A stretch of 64,000 bases of DNA from assembly GCA_003013855.2 (NCBI GenBank), contig ML058384.1, forward strand, positions 13,154,176 to 13,218,175, in the 5' to 3' direction. Within the stretch, counting starts at the first letter, position 1. Each line of letters opens with the position of its first letter. Origin of the DNA: Liriodendron chinense (lineage: Eukaryota > Streptophyta > Magnoliopsida > Magnoliales > Magnoliaceae). A model generated the notes under the pieces. It saw nothing but the letters and a program-made list of their open reading frames with translations, ran no database searches and had not been told where the DNA came from. The position numbers and the translations under genes were made by a program. Below, in pieces: positions 23,509-34,183 of this stretch.

Positions 23509-23519
23509 CTATAAATAGG
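23509..23519 (+). promoter_or_regulatory. TATA box of the antisense gene
   Basis: CTATAAATAGG about 70 bases inside the LTR edge, on the strand of the antisense gene and upstream of its leader. A core promoter separate from the LTR promoter is inferred. Confidence 0.55.
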
Positions 23520-23671
23520 TAAGATAGCTTCATTTTCATTCATTTCCCGTTTCTCACTGTGCACTTGCTCTGCCTTCGATGCACCCAAATATTCGCCAAC
23601 ACACCCTTTTATTGTCACCAACACACCCAAAAAAGGCCACGCGCACCCTTTTATTCAAGTGATGGAATTTT

Positions 23672-24225
23672 CTGGGTGCGTCGGACTTGGTGAAATCACG
23701 TATTTTGAGGGTGCGTTGGGCTTTGATGCACCCAATTATTGGAACTTTAGTTGAATCTTCAGATTTTAAGGATGCGTCAAGTCTTGACACACCCTTCGTC
23801 ATGACTTTGGGAAAACCCTTGGATTTTAAGGGTGCATTGGGGGTGACGCACCCCTCGTCAATACTAGGGGAAATGTTGGGTTTTTGGGGGCGCGTTGAGT
23901 TTAACGCACCCAATTATCGGACTTAGGAAATTGATGAATTGATGGGTTGCGTCGGACCTGACTTATCCAATTATTGGACTTCGGCTGATTTCTTGGCATT
24001 TTTAAGGCCAAACATAAGACTTTGGCAAATTGGTGAATTTATGGGGTGCGTCGGACCTGACGCATCCAAATATAAGACTTGGGCATTTCGTTCCTTTTTT
24101 CAGGTGCGTCGAGCTTGACGCACCCAGATATTCAAGTTAAGTGAATTTCAGGATTTTAAGGCAAGTTAAGTGAATTTCAGGATTTTAAGGGTGCGTCGGA
24201 TCTGACGCATCCAGATTTTTGGACT
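23672..24225 (+). repeat. ~60-bp hairpin repeats in antisense-gene leader
   Basis: Eight or nine diverged units. Each contains GGGTGCGTC, 5-8 bases, then GACGCACCC, a near-perfect 9-bp inverted pair. Similar GGTGCGT units occur in the adjoining LTR (22060-22460, 22740-23130) and in the D 5' LTR (41080-41460). Confidence 0.8.
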
Positions 24226-24670
24226 TAGAGAAAATTGTCATTTTGATCTTTTTCAAATATTTGGGCTTAGTATTCTTCTTATCTTTGGGGCCTTTTCATG
24301 TATGTTTGGCCTAATATTGTCCATTATATCCATTTCTTGGCCGGGCAAAGTTATTCCCATGGTAACAAGGATTGTTATTTCGAAGGGTATGGGGTCCCGA
24401 ACTTCCATCATAAGTTCTCATGTGCACTATTGTTATCTGGAAGTGGTTTCGGTCCTCATACACTTTAAAATTTTGGACCATGCCTAGCTGAAAATGATAT
24501 CTTTTGGTGATTCTAGTGATTGATTTAAATAGAGTTTAGACGTACTTGTGCATGCCTCCCTTAACTTTGGACTTGATGTGAATGCTTTCATGCGCTTTCT
24601 TTCATTCCTCCTTTTTATCGAATTGCTATGGTTCTCAGATCAGGCTGTTAGTCTTATTTTTCAGCACACA

Positions 24671-25297
24671 ATGGTCAGAACCCGTGCTTCTTTGTGTGAT
24701 GCTCGTGATTGCCTCCGACAGCTTCTCGACGCTCTCGATCAGCCTGATGCTTGGTATCTCTTGATGCTTAGCATGACGAGGTGTCTGAGGCTCTATCTCG
24801 GCTAGACGCTGACTCTCACCCTATCTTGAAGGCTACCCAGAATATCTCCCTCATGGCCTCCATTTTTTAGGAGTACAGCAAAGATACTGTGGGTTTAATC
24901 GGTGACTTTCTTTTCCAGGAGGAGTTGGCTATACTCAAGGGGGCGGAGCCTCCCATGATGGCTTCTTTCCTTGCTTCATTGAGCAAATTTCATTCCATGA
25001 AGAGGGAAAATCGGAAGAATGAATGGTTCCTCACTTGGATTCTCCCGCATGCAGAGGCCGAGTTCCCAGATCATCGTGCTAGAATCTGGAGGATAGTGAA
25101 GGAGGCCTTGAGGGAGCGCGATAGGCTTACTGTCGACATATCCATTGCGAGAAACCGAACTGACTTCGAATACCTGAATCTCGATTATGTTCAACAATGC
25201 ATCTCTGACTTGGTGGACCTGATTTCGAAGGAAGCCTAGGTTCAGGCGAAAGTGGACAAGCTGAAGGCTCGGGTTCTTCAGTTGCTGCAGGATTGAG
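24671..25297 (+). pseudogene. Antisense gene, N-terminal helical segment
   Basis: Starts at an ATG reading MVRTRASLCDARDCLRQLLD. It continues in the same frame family through SRLDADSHPILKATQ, GDFLFQEELAILKG, RARIWRIVKEALRERDRL and KVDKLKARVLQLLQ. It is rich in Leu, Arg, Glu and Lys and probably mostly helical, with a coiled-coil-like end. One frame change lies near 24755. The stops at 24758, 24869 and 25237 (TAG) stand where a Gln codon would fit the run. No function recognised. It probably joins the next segment across an intron with acceptor CCTTGCAG ending at 25690. Confidence 0.55.
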
Positions 25298-25696
25298 ACC
25301 TTTCTCTGATCATGGGGAAGAAGGCCCCATAGTTTGTGTCACCTTGTGACAAATATTGATTTTAAACATTTGAACAATTGACTTGGCGATTAAGTTAAAG
25401 TATTTTTGAATGATTTCGATGGTTAATGATGATGATGAAGCTTTTCCCTCTTCTCCCACGTCTTCTTGTTTATATGTGTGATGATGATGTCGTGCTATAA
25501 ATGCTGCCACACTATTTCTACCTTTGTTGGTTTGGATGCAATTCACTGAGGTCTTGGTTTATTTATCTGGCACTTGCACCTTTCTTCTTCTCTGTTTTGT
25601 ATTCTTTCAGACCTTGCGAATGCTGATTTCTTTCTGCATGCATTTTCTTTTGCACTGAGCTGTATCTAAGCTTCTTGTGTGCCCTTGCAGATTGTA

Positions 25697-26926
25697 ATGG
25701 CTAGTGATCCTTCCAGAGCTGGCCCTTTAGGTCCTCCATTGACCCCGTCCAAACGCAAACGGGCAACCCCAAAGAAGGTCAGCAGGCCGTCGGACCAGAA
25801 TCCTCAGTGGTTTCTTCCTCCTAAAACCTTCAACTTCTATGAACACATCTTGATGCTGTCAAAGGATATACAACAGAAGATTCTATGTGATAAAGTTGTG
25901 CCAACTCCTCCAGACAGGGGTACACAAGAACAGTGAGATTCCTGGTATGCTCCACTACGCAGTTTTTGAAGCGACGGGACAGTGGGATCCGAAGAGGGTA
26001 AGGCGAGCCCGTCGTCTCCTACCTAATCTGCCAGGAGTGGTCGCCTAAAGAGGGCCAGTAAAGGTGCGAAACAGGTATACCTAGAGAAGCAGACCAGTTC
26101 TAAGTCTGATAAGATGAAGATTGTTTGGTCAACTGTTAAGCTAGTCACCTCCCCTCTTGCTATACAGAATCCTTATACGCGAGGGTATATCAGATCGACC
26201 AGAAGTTTTCAACGGCATCGCTCTCTCCTGAGCATCGAACCTTCAGACGTATGCCGCGCTAATTCTTTTTTTAGTGTGAATACATGGACGTCTACTCCTG
26301 TGCCGTTCCTTGACTGCTCTTTGTCTGAGAATGGCAGATGTCAAGCTGTTCTGAACCCAAAGATCATGATTTTCTTAGAGCCGAACCATGACCCCCATTG
26401 GCCTTTCCCTACACATTATTTTGAGACCCTTCGTCAGAGGTTTAATCATTTGGGAGATACTAAAATTTAGCTATCGGGTGCATTTCGGAAGCGGGGTCAC
26501 TTGATTGCCCATCCTGGATACGAAGCTTGGGCGAATCGAATTCTGGAACGACATAGAGAGGCCCTGAAAGCGGTAGGCCTCTTCAAGGCTATTACGACGA
26601 CTTCAACCTATTTCTGCCGCGAACCGTGGGTCTACAAAGGATTTCTGAACCACTGATGTTCTATCCACCAATTCTTTCCATTTACCATATGGAGAGATGA
26701 GTATCTCACTTTGGGACCTGAATTGGATCGCCGGTCTTCCAATTCGCGGGGGCATATATGACGAGTGGGTCCCTAGTGACGACGAAAGATCCCGGAAGAA
26801 GGGGGTGAATGAGGGCTTCTTTTCTCCGGCTTGCTACGAGCTATTTGCGGAACTTCCGTAATTTTGGGGTTTTAAAGATAAACTCCCTTTTGAAGATTGG
26901 CTGGTCTACTTCAGCCATGGTTTAGA
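25697..26926 (+). pseudogene. Antisense gene, middle exon with plant-mobile-domain-like start
   Basis: ATG follows an acceptor-like CCCTTGCAG (ends 25690). It begins with a basic Pro-rich stretch (PSKRKRATPKK), then a segment with FLEPNHDPHWPFPTHYFETL, then YFCREPWVYKGFLNH, and after a frame change near 26720 DLNWIAGLPIRGGIYDEWVP. The last block is the hallmark loop I associate with the plant mobile domain (PMD) family, whose members occur both in transposons and in host silencing factors. Several stops (25934, 25970, 26468 and others) interrupt it. It ends at a strong donor, GTAAGTAT, at 26927. Confidence 0.65.
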
Positions 26927-27003
26927 GTAAGTATCTTGTCATGAATTGTATGCTAGTATTCTGTTCTTTTTTTTTTTTGTTAATAATATCTTTCTTCTTT
27001 CAG
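26927..27003 (+). other. Intron in the antisense gene
   Basis: 77 bases, GTAAGTAT at the start, a long T-run and TTTCTTCTTTCAG at the end. Joining the flanks keeps the reading frame across the junction (SHGL | DLDYTTYN), which supports splicing on the plus strand. Confidence 0.75.
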
Positions 27004-29241
27004 CTTGGATTATACGACCTACAATGAGGGTCGTGGGGATAAAGCATTTCTAGAAAACATGATGAAAGAGAATTTTCCCAGGCCGAATAAGTTATTTCCA
27101 ACGTGCGAGCTGGCCAGCTTCTTAGCATATTGGCTGAGCTGTGTGGTCTTGCCAAATTCCAAGCAGACCGACAGTGTAAGGGTGTCTTGCTTTACCATCA
27201 CAGGGGCCTTGGTTAATGGTGATCGATATGTAATAGCTCCTGCTATTTTGTGTTCTCTTTATCGGGCCTCCGGTTGTGTCATCAGCAACAAGGACCGTGC
27301 TGCTTTAGGTATGAATTCTGCCTACTGCAGGTGGCATTTTCTGTCTGGGTGGCTCGGAGTATATTTCCCTTAGGTATATGGCATAGAATCCGAGTGTTAT
27401 ATTCAGAGAGGAGTGATTCCGTTATACTTTTTCCAAAAGCGGAAGATTGATGGGTAGAACCTGAACACTATCGAGGAGAGAATCACTAAATATGATGACG
27501 TCTACATTTTCCACTTTTCGGGTACCAGAAGTAAAGATTCAATACTATGCACGGATGACGATAGCATCGACTACAATGAACGCTCATTCTTGACAGCCAT
27601 CCGCCCATCATCGCTTCCTTTACGTGAAAGGATGGAGTTCAGGAGAGAACCGTATTACCCCAATCGCTTTGCTCATCAATTCGGGTATGATCAAGGAGTA
27701 CATGAGACACTGGAGCCAGTGACTCATGAGCAGCGGGCGTATGGTGCCTATTCATTGGCAATGGATGTGGCGGCAACTCCTGCTAACTGGGACCGATTAC
27801 TCTTTTGCTATCGCTAGGACGAAGAGTGTCATTGGGGCCTCTTTCAGGTGGATGAGATGGTGGGCTCATCAGTATTCGTTGATCCGAAACAGTCATCATG
27901 TCACGGATCCTATCTTCGTTACGCCTCCGATTATCAGCCCGGATCCCGCTGATGGGCTGGGATATGTGTCGGAGCATTTTTATCAGCCTGCTGCACTGGG
28001 TACCCGGAGGCTAATGACTTCGATGAATGTGGTAATTGATCATGAGAAGCCCGAGCATACCCTAAAAGGTTGGATTGACTATGGAGAAAGAAGTATCATG
28101 CAAGAGGGGCTAGAGTTTCTATCTCTCGAGCCTATTGATTAGGCGCCTCAGGGAAGTAATGTCCCCAGGGGTAATGATGATCATAACAATGGAGATGGTG
28201 ATGATGATGATGGTAATGATGGCGGTGGTGACGAAGATGGTGGTGAGGGTGGTGATGATGAGGATGGTGGAGATGATGGAGATGATGGTGATGATGATCA
28301 AGGTGACGACGATGGTGAGGGTGGTGATGATGGAGACAGTGGTGATGGCGGTGATAGAAATGCGTCGACGAGTGGTTAGAGAAGTTAAGGGGGTTTTCTT
28401 AGATGCTCTGATCCCGGGGACAGTGATGATGAGATGTCACCTGAGCGGACTGGTCCTCGAGTGAAGATTGCTCATCGCATTTTTGTAGTTAATGGAGGAA
28501 AGAATATTAATGAGATGCCCAAGAAATATGATGAAGAGGGATTACAGAAACGGCTTTCTGAGGCTTCTGGTGACATCCCGACTGGCGATGCAGGTGTGGT
28601 CAAGGAAGAGGGTGAGCTAAGTTTTCAGGAAAATTTGAGCGAAGATCATCACACTGGGGAAGGCAATGATGATGAACCAATATATGTTAGATCTGTCCCT
28701 GAGGCGGATGTAGAAGCTATCTTCATGGACTTAGATGATGAGATGCCTATGAGACTGTTCCTCCTTCTGATAACCCTGTGGCTGAAGCTGAAACCGACCA
28801 AGGTTCTGTTCCTGAAATGATCGTCACTGCTATGGCGGCAAGGGTTGTATTTCCCTCAACCCTTCCCCGTGCTAAAGAGTGGTCAGGGATGCTGATCTAG
28901 CTTCTCGAGGTGTTATAGCTTCTGTCACTGAATCGAGTGTACCTGAACTTATCTTGGAAGCACCTCCGGCTGCTGGACCATCATTAGATGAACCTATCGT
29001 GGAAGTTGTTCCCGTTATTGGACCGTCGTCAACTGAACCTATCAGGGAGGCCTCCCATGGAGTTGAAGTTTCTGATATAGAAGCAAGTGCATCTCAACTT
29101 GCTGCGGAAGCTCCTCCTACTGTTGCACCATTGTTAGTTAAACCTATTGTGGAAGTCCCTCCTATTGTCGTGCTAACATCTGGCACCAATATTCCTGAGG
29201 TCGTAGTGCTATCTTCTCTGGAATTCCCTGAACCATCGACC
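27004..29241 (+). pseudogene. Antisense gene, PMD-like core and acidic region
   Basis: The first part reads NEGRGDKAFLENMMKENF, LASFLAYWLSCVVLPNSKQT and RYVIAPAILCSLYRASGCVI, closely following the usual order of a plant mobile domain. It goes on to YPNRFAHQFGYDQGVHE. Then comes an Asp/Gly-rich tract coded by a GAT/GGT repeat (28186-28375), and a Pro/Val/Glu-rich tail with repeated EAPP and PIVEV. Stops and frame changes break it (27373, 27448, 27815, 28139, 28376 and others). It is split at 29242 by solo LTR H and resumes at 31980. Role in the element is unknown. Confidence 0.7.
28186..28375 (+). repeat. GAT/GGT trinucleotide repeat coding Asp/Gly tract
   Basis: Imperfect (GAT/GGT/GAC)n in frame with the antisense gene, giving about 60 residues almost all Asp or Gly, with few Glu and Asn. 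It could have grown by slippage. Confidence 0.85.
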
Positions 29242-29246
29242 GAGGG

Positions 29247-31974
29247 TGTAACAACCCTGGTTTTACAGTAGTTAAAACATGACTTTTGTTTGCTTTAGAT
29301 TTCAGAAATAATTTAATTAGCATTTTGAATAGTTAATTAGAAAATTAATCACATAAATATTTATAAATCAATATTGAGCTATCCATAAGGAATTATGGTA
29401 TGGTACCTTCATTGTAATCGCTCAACATAAACCCTAGAATAGCATGGACGGGTCAGACTTCGCAAAATTCATAAATCCACAAGTAATATGGAAATACCAT
29501 TAACTAAACTTAAGTTATAGGACCATTTGCAAGGATCATGATTTTCGGCGATCAATATCATACAAAACTCTATATACTAGTTCTAGGACACGATCTAACC
29601 ATACACGTCAAATTTCGACTCTCCGATCGTCCTACAAGTACCTTAATCAGAAATCGGGCCATAAGTGGGCCATCTAACGTCGAAACTGTCTCATTTTTTG
29701 TGTTATAGTCTAAAAACCCATGGCCTACCTGATGATTGGAGTGGATCTCGCGTATGCATCATGGTGGGACCCACGTGCACAACATGCACGTCGCAGGTTC
29801 GGTCAACCCGCGTTGACCGCGTATAAGGAGACGGGTTCCGTCTTCTTCTCGAACTACACTGCGACAGCGAGCAGTGCTGCCGCTATGCACGTTCCACATC
29901 ATCCATCTGTGGACCCCACATCACAAATCCAAATCGTCCATCTGATGTGTCTCGTCGGCGCAAGCAGTCCTCGTGAGTTTCCTTTCCAACAGCCGAGCAA
30001 CAAGCTCTCTTCAACTCACCGTTTAAACCCGAGATTTGGTAAGATCCAAGTCCGCACCTTGCATGGACATCCAAGATCGGCTACCCTAGGGTCGTGTGGA
30101 CCCCACTTATCGTTCCAACGGTTCAAAGTGGCTTAGTTTACAAGGCTTGAAATCCGAATCCAAGTGGGATTCGAAAACGTCCACGGTACACGCAGGCGCG
30201 CGAGCTTGGCAATAAAAGCCGGCTCTCTACGTCGAATCCTTACAAGAAACAGTGAAAGAGAGAGAAGAGAGCTATTAGAGAGAGAGAGAGAGGAACGATA
30301 GAGAGAGAGCAGCGGTGAGTAAGAGAGAGAGAGAGAGAGAAACGATAGAGAGAGAGAGAGAGCAGCGGTGAGAGAGAGAGAGAGGGAGGTAGTTGCGTTA
30401 TGAGCTGGGCTACTGTTGCTTGTGGGGACAGCACCCCAGTCAGCAAGGGAGAAGAATAGAAGAAAAAGAGAAGGAGAAGGGAGGAAGAAAAAGGAGAAAG
30501 AAAGAGGAAAGAAGAAGGAGCTTCTTCTCTAAAACTTCCAGCCGAGTCGACTCGCTGAGCCAACTCATATTCAGGTTTGGGCTTGTGTGGAGCCTATAGT
30601 TCATCACAGGTGAGTGATTCATCTCAGAAAGTTTCTAGTTGATACTTCATTCCCTACACTTATTTTTCTCTAGTATAAGTCTTTGGGATAGGTCTATCTC
30701 TCAATACCTTTTTAATTAGGCTTAGGTTCGTGTATTTGTGCATGTTATGGATCCTAAGGAAGGGATCTATCTCTAGAATTTATTTTAAATTCCATCTCTC
30801 AATCGTTCCTCCTTATTGATTCTATTTTCTCAAATCTTCTTCCTAGTCACACATCAAAATTTGGACTAACTTAATTTAGGTTGAGATTACGTACAAGACA
30901 TCATCTTTAGAATAATATTAGTCAATCCTTAAAACGCTGAAAGCTTATACGTTATCCTTCTGATCTATTTTTCCATGATTTATAACAAACTAGGGTTAGA
31001 AGAGAAATTACTTGAATAAAGATAATGCATGCATAGTGTGATTGAATGTTGAATTGCATTATGTGATTGATGAATGCTTCCATAAACTCATGACATGTCC
31101 ATACATTTATACACTGCGATAGAACAGGAGCATGGTTGATTTGACTCCTGGCGTGCATGGTTGATTTGCCGCCTCGCTGTACCGGTTAGGTAAGCATGGT
31201 TGATTTGCAACAGGTTCCTAATGTTCAGTGGCAGCGAGTTCTGGTTGTTTCACTTATTGAGCATGGTTAATTTGCTCGGTTGGATCAGTGGTGCATGGTT
31301 GATTTGCCCACTAACGTGCATGGTTGCTTTACCGCCTCATTGTACCGGTTAGGTGAGCATGGTTGATTTGCGACAGGTTCCTAATGTTCAGTGGCAACGA
31401 GTTCCTAGACGTTTGTTGCTCTCACACGTATCATAACATACATGACATCATGATAATCATGTTTCATTCATATTAAAACATAAAGTGTGTGAATCATCAT
31501 CTTATCCTTGTATATCTCATACAATTCTAGCTGCCGATATTTTACATCTAATATGTTATTAACTGGAATATCACCTGTGATGGACCTGTGATGGAAATGA
31601 CCTCACTGGGCTTTAGCTCACCAAAATCACCACAGTTCCTGCAGGATATCAGAAGGAAGGAGGAGCGGCTGGAGCAAAATATTTGGACGACTATTTTTAT
31701 TAGAAGACTTAATCTAGATTAGGTGTTTAATTTATTTCTTTTGGCAGATGATTGAAACAGACTTTAGTGGATTTAAATGTTTTGCAGAGTAGATGTAGTG
31801 GTTTGATTAAATTTCCATTTGAGATTTAAGTTATGATTAATAAAGTACTTTAGTTTGGTATTATTGTGATATGTGGAATGAAATTTCTCTAAAGGTTATA
31901 TTTGGATTAAATTCACACTCTGAAACTCGGGCCTTAAGTTGTTGTACTCGAGTCTCGAATTTCAGGGCGTGATA
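29247..31974 (+). mobile_element. Solo LTR H, chromovirus (Tekay/Del-type) candidate
   Basis: 2728 bp starting TGTAACAACC and ending GGGCGTGATA, flanked by perfect GAGGG duplications (29242-29246 and 31975-31979). The CACTGGGCTTTAGCTCACC block at about 31604 is a feature I know from Tekay/Del LTRs. The terminal ATA in place of the usual ACA suggests a mutated end. It contains (GA)n tracts (30256-30390) and a repeated GCATGGTTGATTTG motif (31130-31375). No internal region. Strand is taken from the TG start and the position of the conserved block. Confidence 0.82.
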
Positions 31975-31979
31975 GAGGG

Positions 31980-32782
31980 AATCACTGAACCTGCCCCTAT
32001 ATTGTCTACGCCCACTGCCTCAACTAGCGTGCCTATCATTGACGTTCCTGAAGCCACCGGTATATTACTTATCTTCACCATTTCGGCTATTTCCTTCTTT
32101 ACTGCGGTCTCTCTATACTGATTTTTATCATTTCTTTCTGTCAACAACTGTTCTTATCCGTGCTCCCGCCTCCGTCGCTTCACCTGAAACGTTCATTTCT
32201 TCCCTCCGAGGACTGTAGAGGGTGAAGGCGGACCTTTTGAAGAGTCTTTTGACAAATATTGCCGCCTCTCTAAAGAACTTGGATGGATGGTCCATTTTAG
32301 ATGAAGGGCTGCAAGCTTTTGAATATAATGCTGCATGGCTCGGGATTGACATCTCCTTGATGGTCAATCATGTAGTCCTGTTTAAGGAAGGCATGACACA
32401 ACTCAAAGAGGTGAGACATTTTAGAGTTAATCCCTCTGTTGAGGAGAGACCGGTCATTTTCAATCCCTCCTGCGAAAGCTTGAATTATGTGAGGCAGACA
32501 TAACCGCGATGAGGCAAGATTGGCAGGTTACTACGTCGGGCATCAGGGAGCTATGGATGGACTTGCGGAGATAGACAATAAGATAGTGCGGCTACAGGTT
32601 GAACGCTCAGCTGTCCATCTTATTCTCTCAAATTTTGGTAATCAGAAGGCTTGTAGCAATCATCCGTCGAAAAGCGCGAGGTTGAACGTAACGCCTACAC
32701 GAAATCAGGTTGCAGAATTGAGGGGGTTTCTTCAGAGCGTTCCTGATCTTGCACATGTTTTAGCTGAGACGGAGGCAACATA
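31980..32782 (+). pseudogene. Antisense gene, C-terminal part
   Basis: Continues in frame after H: ITEPAPILSTPTASTSVPII keeps the Pro/Ser-rich tail. After frame changes near 32110-32220 follow a helical segment (ADLLKSLLTNIAASLKNLDG, 32222-32503) and a last segment (AEIDNKIVRLQVERSAVHLI, 32520-32783) that looks coiled-coil-like. Ends at TAG 32781. No recognised domain. Confidence 0.5.
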
Positions 32783-32783
32783 G

Positions 32784-33289
32784 AGGGCAACTCAGGAGTC
32801 TGCAATTTACTTGTTAGAACAATGTTTAAGAAATTTGAACGGTTGAACTTGTGATTGTTTCATTTTGTAATTTGTGGAGACATGTTGTAATGATATGTAT
32901 GTTATTCTTGTGAATTTTTGCTATATGTTCCATCTACTTGATACTTCTTTTATTTGAATTTAGGTTTGAAAATAAATTAAACTATTTTAAAAGGAATGTC
33001 CCCCTATCAGGACTCAAACCTATGCTTATGTTAAATGGGTGTGACCAAGTCCTGATCTTAAGGCTCATCTTTCTATTCCAATTCTTGACAATCTTAAATT
33101 GGGCGGGGTGATGTGCCTGACATGTCTCAGGTCTTAATGACTTTCCTAATACCTGTGTAAACACACAAAATAGATGATTAGTACCTATAATTGTAAGCAT
33201 TGAATATTGTATGGTATCATTTCTTTTGGTGTTTGTTTATTACACTTACTTCTAACGGGGTGTTTACAAATCACAATGGTATATTATTG
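32784..33289. other. Convergent spacer between antisense gene and integrase
   Basis: About 500 A/T-rich bases where the two opposing coding runs end. No frame or hairpin recognised. The two transcripts would overlap here or beyond if termination is late. Confidence 0.5.
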
Positions 33290-34012
33290 TCAAGTATAGT
33301 ATCTTTTTAAAAATCGGCCATTCACCAGGGAACTGATGCCCTGCCCTTTGCAATCGATTACTCGATAGGCCCCATTGGAATAAACTTCAACGATGATACA
33401 CACTGGATCCCATTTCGGGTTAAATTTACTTTTAGGACCTTGAGCCAGTGCCGAGCGTTTTATCATTAGTACCAAATCACCCCTTTTGAATGCCCTGTCA
33501 CGAACTCGTTTGTCATATGAGGCTGAAACCTGCCTCTGATACATTTCAAGCCTTTATTGAGCTGCAAGTCTCTTTTCATCTAAATCATCAAGTTCGGCCA
33601 TTCTAGTCTTGGCGTTTTGCTCAGTTGTTAGGGAGTGCCGGAGTGCGACCCGTAATGACTCAACCTGTATCTCCATTGGGACTACCGCCTCCATGTCGTA
33701 TACCAGTGAGTAAGGTGTGGCTTTGGTGGCTGTGCGGTATATGATCCGATACACCCACATTGCTTCGGGCAAACACTTATCCTAGTCTTTCTTATTTTCT
33801 GCTACCGTTTTCTTCAAAATTTTCATGATAGTCTTGTTAAAAGCTTCGGCCAGTCCATTCGCGCGGGGATAGTAAGGTGTCGAATAACAGTGCTTGATCT
33901 TGAACTTCATGCACAACTTATCGATGGTGGCATTCTTGAAGGGTGTTCCATTGTCGGTGGTGATCTTCTCAAAAATACCATGTCGGTATAATAAACGAAC
34001 CAACGCGTCTTC
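33290..34012 (-). pseudogene. Element D: integrase, N-terminal part deleted
   Basis: Present: HGIFEKITTDNGTPFKNATI (second catalytic Asp), YYPRANGLAEAFNKTIMKIL (catalytic Glu), YRTATKATPYSLVYDMEAVV, and a C-terminal region with RAFKRGDLVLMIKRS and FNPKWDPVCIIVEVYSNGAY. The HHCC zinc module and first catalytic Asp are absent: only about 180 bases separate this from the end of RNase H, where DYLKYRFLPEDPKMCTQVRR is recognisable. A deletion near 34005-34015 is inferred. Two small frame breaks also occur (33550, 33775). Confidence 0.85.
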
Positions 34013-34183
34013 TGACTTGTGTGCACATCTTGGGGTCTTCTGGTAAAAATCTGTATTTTAAATAGTCGACGAATGGCCTTTTCCAATCATTTTCTTCTGT
34101 AATCTTAAAGTAACAGATGGTGTTCGCACTTGATTCACCACTACACAGTACAACTATCGGTAGAATTTTTCTTTCTTCAATTG

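Noticed and set aside
28119..28301. Minus-strand frame of Ile/Thr repeats
   Set aside because: A shadow of the GAT/GGT repeat of the plus-strand gene.
29720..30136. 138-codon plus-strand frame in H
   Set aside because: No domain seen and it lies wholly inside an LTR. Kept as chance.
30240..30622. Ser/Leu-rich frames on both strands
   Set aside because: They come from the (GA)n/(CT)n tract in solo LTR H.
24548..32782. Independent host gene rather than part of element D
   Set aside because: It lies exactly between D's integrase and D's PPT/LTR, where Tat elements are known to carry antisense frames. A captured host gene remains possible as the ultimate origin.
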